A DNA stretch of 64,000 nucleotides from Bacteroidaceae bacterium (GTDB lineage Bacteria; Bacteroidota; Bacteroidia; Bacteroidales; Bacteroidaceae), in the NCBI GenBank assembly GCA_024688885.1, contig JAILDV010000057.1, forward strand, positions 1 to 64,000. Reading direction: 5' to 3'. How positions within the stretch are numbered: the stretch's first letter is position 1; each line of letters begins with the position of its first letter. The position numbers were made by a program, and so were the translations under genes. A model generated the notes under the pieces. It was not told the origin of the DNA. It was given only the letters and a program-made list of their open reading frames with translations, and did not search any database. This document shows positions 60,400 to 64,000 of the stretch, in pieces.

Positions 60400-60437
60400 T
60401 TTCAAGAGATACGGTTTTTTGACATAATAGTAACGGT

Positions 60438-60878
60438 ATGAAAAAGGTAAGCATTTTGATTGTCGCCATGATGTTGGCGAGTGTATGCGTCAATGCGCAG
60501 AAATACACCAAAAGCACCGTCAAGGGCATTGCCAACGGCTTCATCTCCACGTTGATGGAGGGAAATGTGAAGGGTACTCTTGGCTTTTTCGACCCCGATT
60601 ATGTGGCTGAACAGCATGACTCTTTTCTCGAAGGGCGCACCGAGCAGTTCGTGGCTGAATTCTTGTGCGGAAATGTCAAGAAGGGTTTCTATGACATGAC
60701 TCCTGAGCTTAGCCGCATCAAGTCGATGAAGGTGAAGAAGACCTGCTGCAACCTTGAAACAGGGGAGATTTACGCTGATGTCAAGATACTGATGGATTAT
60801 GGAGTGACCTACATCGTGCGGCTCGATATGAAGATAACCGAATCAGGCGAACTGCGTTTCATCGGTGCAGTAGGATAG
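60438..60878 (+). CDS. small exported protein, function unknown
   Basis: 146 residues. Signal peptide with SPase I site VNA|Q at about residue 20; the mature part ([52 protein letters not shown]) has the helix-then-strands order of NTF2/SnoaL-like small domains, but the match is only by eye. It ends four bp before miaA and may be cotranscribed. Confidence 0.65.
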   Translation: MKKVSILIVAMMLASVCVNAQKYTKSTVKGIANGFISTLMEGNVKGTLGFFDPDYVAEQHDSFLEGRTEQFVAEFLCGNVKKGFYDMTPELSRIKSMKVKKTCCNLETGEIYADVKILMDYGVTYIVRLDMKITESGELRFIGAVG

Positions 60879-60882
60879 GGAA

Positions 60883-61794
60883 GTGAAAACCTTGCTTGTT
60901 TTGTTGGGCCCTACGGGGGTGGGAAAGACGGAGCTGAGCCTTGTGTTGGCTGAACGCCTGGGTTCTCCCATCATCAATGCCGATTCACGACAGATTTACA
61001 AAGACATAGAAATAGGCACTGCTTCACCCACCGCAGAGGAATTGGCGCGGGTGGAGCATTTTTTTGTCCATACGCTGGCATTGGATGAATACTACAGTGC
61101 GGCTGAATATGAGAAGGATGTGATGCAGCTGCTCCCTCGCCTGTTCGAGACACACGACACGGTGGTGCTTTCGGGAGGGAGCATGATGTATGTAGATGCG
61201 GTGACCAAGGGGATTGATGACATTCCGACCGTGGATGAGGAAACCCGCTCCGTGCTTCACGAACGGCTTGAGAAGGAAGGATTGGAACCCTTGTTGGCAG
61301 AACTGAAGCTGCTTGACCCTCAGTATTATGAAATTGTGGATAAGCGAAACCATAAGCGCGTGGTGCATGCTTTGGAAATCTGCTACATGACAGGAAAGCC
61401 TTTCACCTCGTTTCGCACGAACAGCATGAAGGAACGCCCCTTCCGTATCGTGAAGTTCGGATTGAGGCGTGAACGTGAAAACCTGTTTGCGCGCATCAAT
61501 GCAAGGGTTGACAAGATGATGGAAGATGGGTTGCTTGACGAGGCGAGGAGGGTGTACCCTCTGAGGGAACTGAATGCCCTCAACACGGTGGGGTATAAGG
61601 AGATGTTCAAGGTGATTGACGGTGAGTGGGAACTCCCGATGGCAGTGGAGCGGATGAAAAAAAACACCCGCGTGTATGCCAAGAAACAGATGACTTGGTA
61701 TAAGCATGATGCTGACATCCATTGGCTGGATGCCGATCAGATGAATTTAGAGGAAATGCTTAAAAAGATAGAAGATGAAATCTTTGTTGCATAA
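60883..61794 (+). CDS. miaA: tRNA dimethylallyltransferase
   Basis: 303 residues, GTG start directly before the family N-terminus. P-loop [29 protein letters not shown] (substrate-tRNA motif), [31 protein letters not shown] and [14 protein letters not shown] are all typical. It adds dimethylallyl to A37 of tRNAs reading UNN codons, using the isoprenoid product of the pathway that includes IspH. Its end overlaps the next gene by 20 bp. Confidence 0.95.
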   Translation: MKTLLVLLGPTGVGKTELSLVLAERLGSPIINADSRQIYKDIEIGTASPTAEELARVEHFFVHTLALDEYYSAAEYEKDVMQLLPRLFETHDTVVLSGGSMMYVDAVTKGIDDIPTVDEETRSVLHERLEKEGLEPLLAELKLLDPQYYEIVDKRNHKRVVHALEICYMTGKPFTSFRTNSMKERPFRIVKFGLRRERENLFARINARVDKMMEDGLLDEARRVYPLRELNALNTVGYKEMFKVIDGEWELPMAVERMKKNTRVYAKKQMTWYKHDADIHWLDADQMNLEEMLKKIEDEIFVA

Positions 61795-64000
61795 ATTGTG
61801 GATTTACTTGAAATTGGGTTGGCGATGGTATGTCAGCCAATATCGGGGGAAGTGGTATCAGCGAATCGTCACGCCGATTGCCTCCTTCTTCGTGTTCTTT
61901 TACCTCTATCTGGGCGCTGTGGATATGAATTTCCTCGGCTTGTTCGGGGTGTCGCCCACGATGGATGTGATACAGAATCCTGTCACCAACGATGCCTCGT
62001 TCGTGTATAGCGCTGACAGTGTGCTGATTGGTAAGTTCTTCAACGAGAACCGTTCGCCCGTGAAATTCAAGGAGATTTCCCCTTATGTGATTGATGCCCT
62101 GATTTCCACGGAGGATGAGCGTTTCTATCAGCATCACGGCATTGACTATCAAGGGCTTTTTGCGGCAGGAAAGGACATTCTGAAGGGCAATCCTCGTGGT
62201 GCCAGCACCATCACGCAGCAATTGGTCAAGAACCTCTTCAAGATTCGTTCGCAATACTCCACAGGACTTTTGGGAAAAGTGCCAGGATTGGGCATCTTGG
62301 TCATGAAATCGAAGGAATGGATCACCGCCATCAAGATTGAGAACATGTACAGCAAGGAGGACATCCTCACGCTCTACCTCAACACGGTGGATTTCGGCAG
62401 CAATTCCTTTGGCATCAAGACGGCTGCCAAAACCTATTTCAAGACCACTCCACAAAACCTGACAGCAGAGCAATCGGCGGTGTTGGTGGGCTTGCTGAAG
62501 GCGACCACGACATACAATCCTAAGGTCAATCCCAAGAACAGCCTTGAACGCCGCAATGTGGTGCTGAACAATATGTTTGAACACGGAAAGCTGACGCGTC
62601 AGGAACTGGATTCGTTGGTAAAGATACCCATCAATCTGAACTATACTGTCGAGAAATCCTACGATGGGGGTGCCCTCCATTTCCGCGAAGCCATCAAGGA
62701 ATATCTGGAGGATTGGGCAGAGAAGAACAACATCGACCTCAACTCCGATGGCTTGAAAATCTACACGACGCTCGACACCCGTATGCAGCGCTATGCCGAA
62801 CAGGCGGTGCAGAAGCAAATGCGCCTCATTCAGCAGCGATTCAACAGTCATTGGGGCAATCAATCTCCTTGGCGTGATGAGCGTGGACAGGAAATTCCCA
62901 ACTTCATCGAGGACATCGCCGTAAGAAGCGATTACTACAAGATTCTGGCAAAGAAGTATGACGATAATGCCGACTCCATCAATTACTACATGAACCAGCC
63001 ACATCGGGTGAAAGTCTTTGACTACAACAAACCTGACCATCTGGTGGAGAAGGAGATGAGCACGATGGATTCCATCCGCTATATGGTCAAGTTCATGCAT
63101 TGCGGTTTTGTGGCGATGGAGCCTCAGACGAGCTATGTGCGTGCATGGGTGGGCGATGTCGATTTCAACAGCTGGAAGTATGACAAGGTGACCGCGATGC
63201 GTCAACCGGGTTCCACCTTCAAGCTCTTTGTCTATGCATCTGCCTTTGAACATGATGATGCCATCACGCCCACGACACGCTATCGTGACCAAACCATCTC
63301 CTTGCAGGTGCCCGATGCACAAGACCCTCAGCGGCTCGTCACATGGACTCCCCACAATTCGGGTGGCTACAGCACAGGAGCCAGCATGACACTTCGCTCG
63401 GCTTTTGCCCAATCAGTCAACACCATCGCCGTGAAGTTGGGGCAGGACACAGGCATAGACAATGTCATCGATATGGCACATAAGATGGGTATTCAGAGCA
63501 AACTTGATGCCACCCCCTCGTTGGCACTCGGCTCTTCCGACGTGAATCTCTTGGAACTGGTTGATGCTTATTGCACCGCTATGAATGACGGCAAGCAACG
63601 AAGACCTATTCTTGTCACGAAAATACTTGACCGAAACGGCAACGTCATCTATGATTGTGAAAAAGATGAACCAGCTCCTAAACCCGTCATGAAATACAAG
63701 ACCGCCTTCTACCTCCAGCGCCTTCTCCGTGCAGGTATGCAGGAACCGGGTGGCACCACACAGGCACTTTGGGAGTACATCCATTTCTACGACACCGAAT
63801 TGGGTGGCAAGACGGGCACTTCTTCCAACCATTCCGATGCGTGGTTTGTGGGATGTTCGCCCAACCTTGTCGGAGGTGCTTGGGTGGGTGGCGAATACCG
63901 CTGTATCCATTTCCGCACCAGCGCATTGGGGCAGGGTAGCCGCACCGCACTTCCCGTCTTTGGCTATTTCATGGACAAGGTGTTGGCTGACAAGAATTTC
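61775..64000 (+). CDS. class A penicillin-binding protein (partial, cut by window end)
   Basis: 742 codons to the window edge, no stop. Membrane helix about 31-48 ([18 protein letters not shown]), GT51 domain with E113 in [14 protein letters not shown] and [13 protein letters not shown], and a transpeptidase domain with S480/K483 ([13 protein letters not shown]), AQSVNTIA (SxN) and [12 protein letters not shown]. Second class A PBP of the window; bifunctional peptidoglycan synthase. The ATG lies inside the end of miaA, so the two are translationally linked. A long antisense frame over this gene is ignored. Confidence 0.95.
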   Translation, partial: MKSLLHKLWIYLKLGWRWYVSQYRGKWYQRIVTPIASFFVFFYLYLGAVDMNFLGLFGVSPTMDVIQNPVTNDASFVYSADSVLIGKFFNENRSPVKFKEISPYVIDALISTEDERFYQHHGIDYQGLFAAGKDILKGNPRGASTITQQLVKNLFKIRSQYSTGLLGKVPGLGILVMKSKEWITAIKIENMYSKEDILTLYLNTVDFGSNSFGIKTAAKTYFKTTPQNLTAEQSAVLVGLLKATTTYNPKVNPKNSLERRNVVLNNMFEHGKLTRQELDSLVKIPINLNYTVEKSYDGGALHFREAIKEYLEDWAEKNNIDLNSDGLKIYTTLDTRMQRYAEQAVQKQMRLIQQRFNSHWGNQSPWRDERGQEIPNFIEDIAVRSDYYKILAKKYDDNADSINYYMNQPHRVKVFDYNKPDHLVEKEMSTMDSIRYMVKFMHCGFVAMEPQTSYVRAWVGDVDFNSWKYDKVTAMRQPGSTFKLFVYASAFEHDDAITPTTRYRDQTISLQVPDAQDPQRLVTWTPHNSGGYSTGASMTLRSAFAQSVNTIAVKLGQDTGIDNVIDMAHKMGIQSKLDATPSLALGSSDVNLLELVDAYCTAMNDGKQRRPILVTKILDRNGNVIYDCEKDEPAPKPVMKYKTAFYLQRLLRAGMQEPGGTTQALWEYIHFYDTELGGKTGTSSNHSDAWFVGCSPNLVGGAWVGGEYRCIHFRTSALGQGSRTALPVFGYFMDKVLADKNF

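Noticed and set aside
61760..63412. 550-codon open frame on minus
   Set aside because: Antisense to the second PBP gene, whose plus-strand translation has all family motifs; the His/Leu/Val-rich product is a typical shadow.

Overview
The window looks like a chromosomal segment of a Bacteroidales bacterium, most likely Prevotella or a close relative. The evidence: start-proximal promoters carry the Bacteroidetes -7 box TAnnTTTG, several with a TTG/TTTG -33 box 19-20 bp upstream; clear Shine-Dalgarno sequences are rare; and family-specific genes are present (LpxC-FabZ fusion, PorQ, DUF5683, DUF4153, MeaB, a BACON-like lipoprotein and VirE_N/DUF3987). The species assignment is inference.

Layout. 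1-155: 5S rRNA and terminator closing an rRNA operon. 196-10516: mostly minus-strand housekeeping genes (DUF488-YraN fusion, gyrA plus a TPR protein, kdsB plus a class A PBP, a HAD phosphatase) and one plus-strand carboxymuconolactone decarboxylase-like gene. 10517-11552: a long structured non-coding tract with two 23-bp-period tandem arrays around a strong promoter. 11553-20575: lipoprotein, small exported protein, uvrD-nspC, and a large outer-membrane barrel with a Gly/Phe tail. 20673-29747: two tRNA-Asp genes, a periplasmic chaperone and LPS-transport operon ending in mutL, ompA, tRNA-Pro and tRNA-Val. 29785-44293: a long plus-strand run, parA-parB, DUF5683, a lytic transglycosylase, rel/spoT, DUF1573, meaB-porQ-cmk-ispH, a deoxy-amino-sugar trio, and a divergent pfkA paralogue. 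44309-49697 on minus: prfA, DUF4153, pyrF and an HD protein. 50077-53951: an accessory pair (prim-pol/DUF3987 helicase-like protein and HIRAN protein) between prfA and purM. 55919-64000: lpxD, a four-helix-bundle gene, lpxC-fabZ, lpxA, two small genes, miaA and a second class A PBP cut by the window end.

The genes fit together as envelope biogenesis (Kdo activation, lipid A, LPS-transport-like protein, PPIases, OmpA, PBPs, lytic transglycosylase), chromosome maintenance (gyrA, uvrD, mutL, parAB) and nucleotide/translation functions (pyrF, purM, cmk, prfA, miaA).

The most unusual feature is not a gene. Seven-bp tandem repeats (mainly TTGACAG/CTGTCAA) sit directly after stop codons, abut start codons, enter two enzyme genes in frame, and in one place fill an intergenic gap from stop to start with 19 unbroken heptamers. 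One strand of the unit has a stop in every frame and the other is open in every frame, which fits where the arrays are found. Next to them are a two-copy family of 23-bp repeats leading into a conserved promoter, a nested inverted repeat with a 46-bp perfect all-A/T palindrome, and the HIRAN/prim-pol island with its own promoters, terminators and a helically phased candidate operator.
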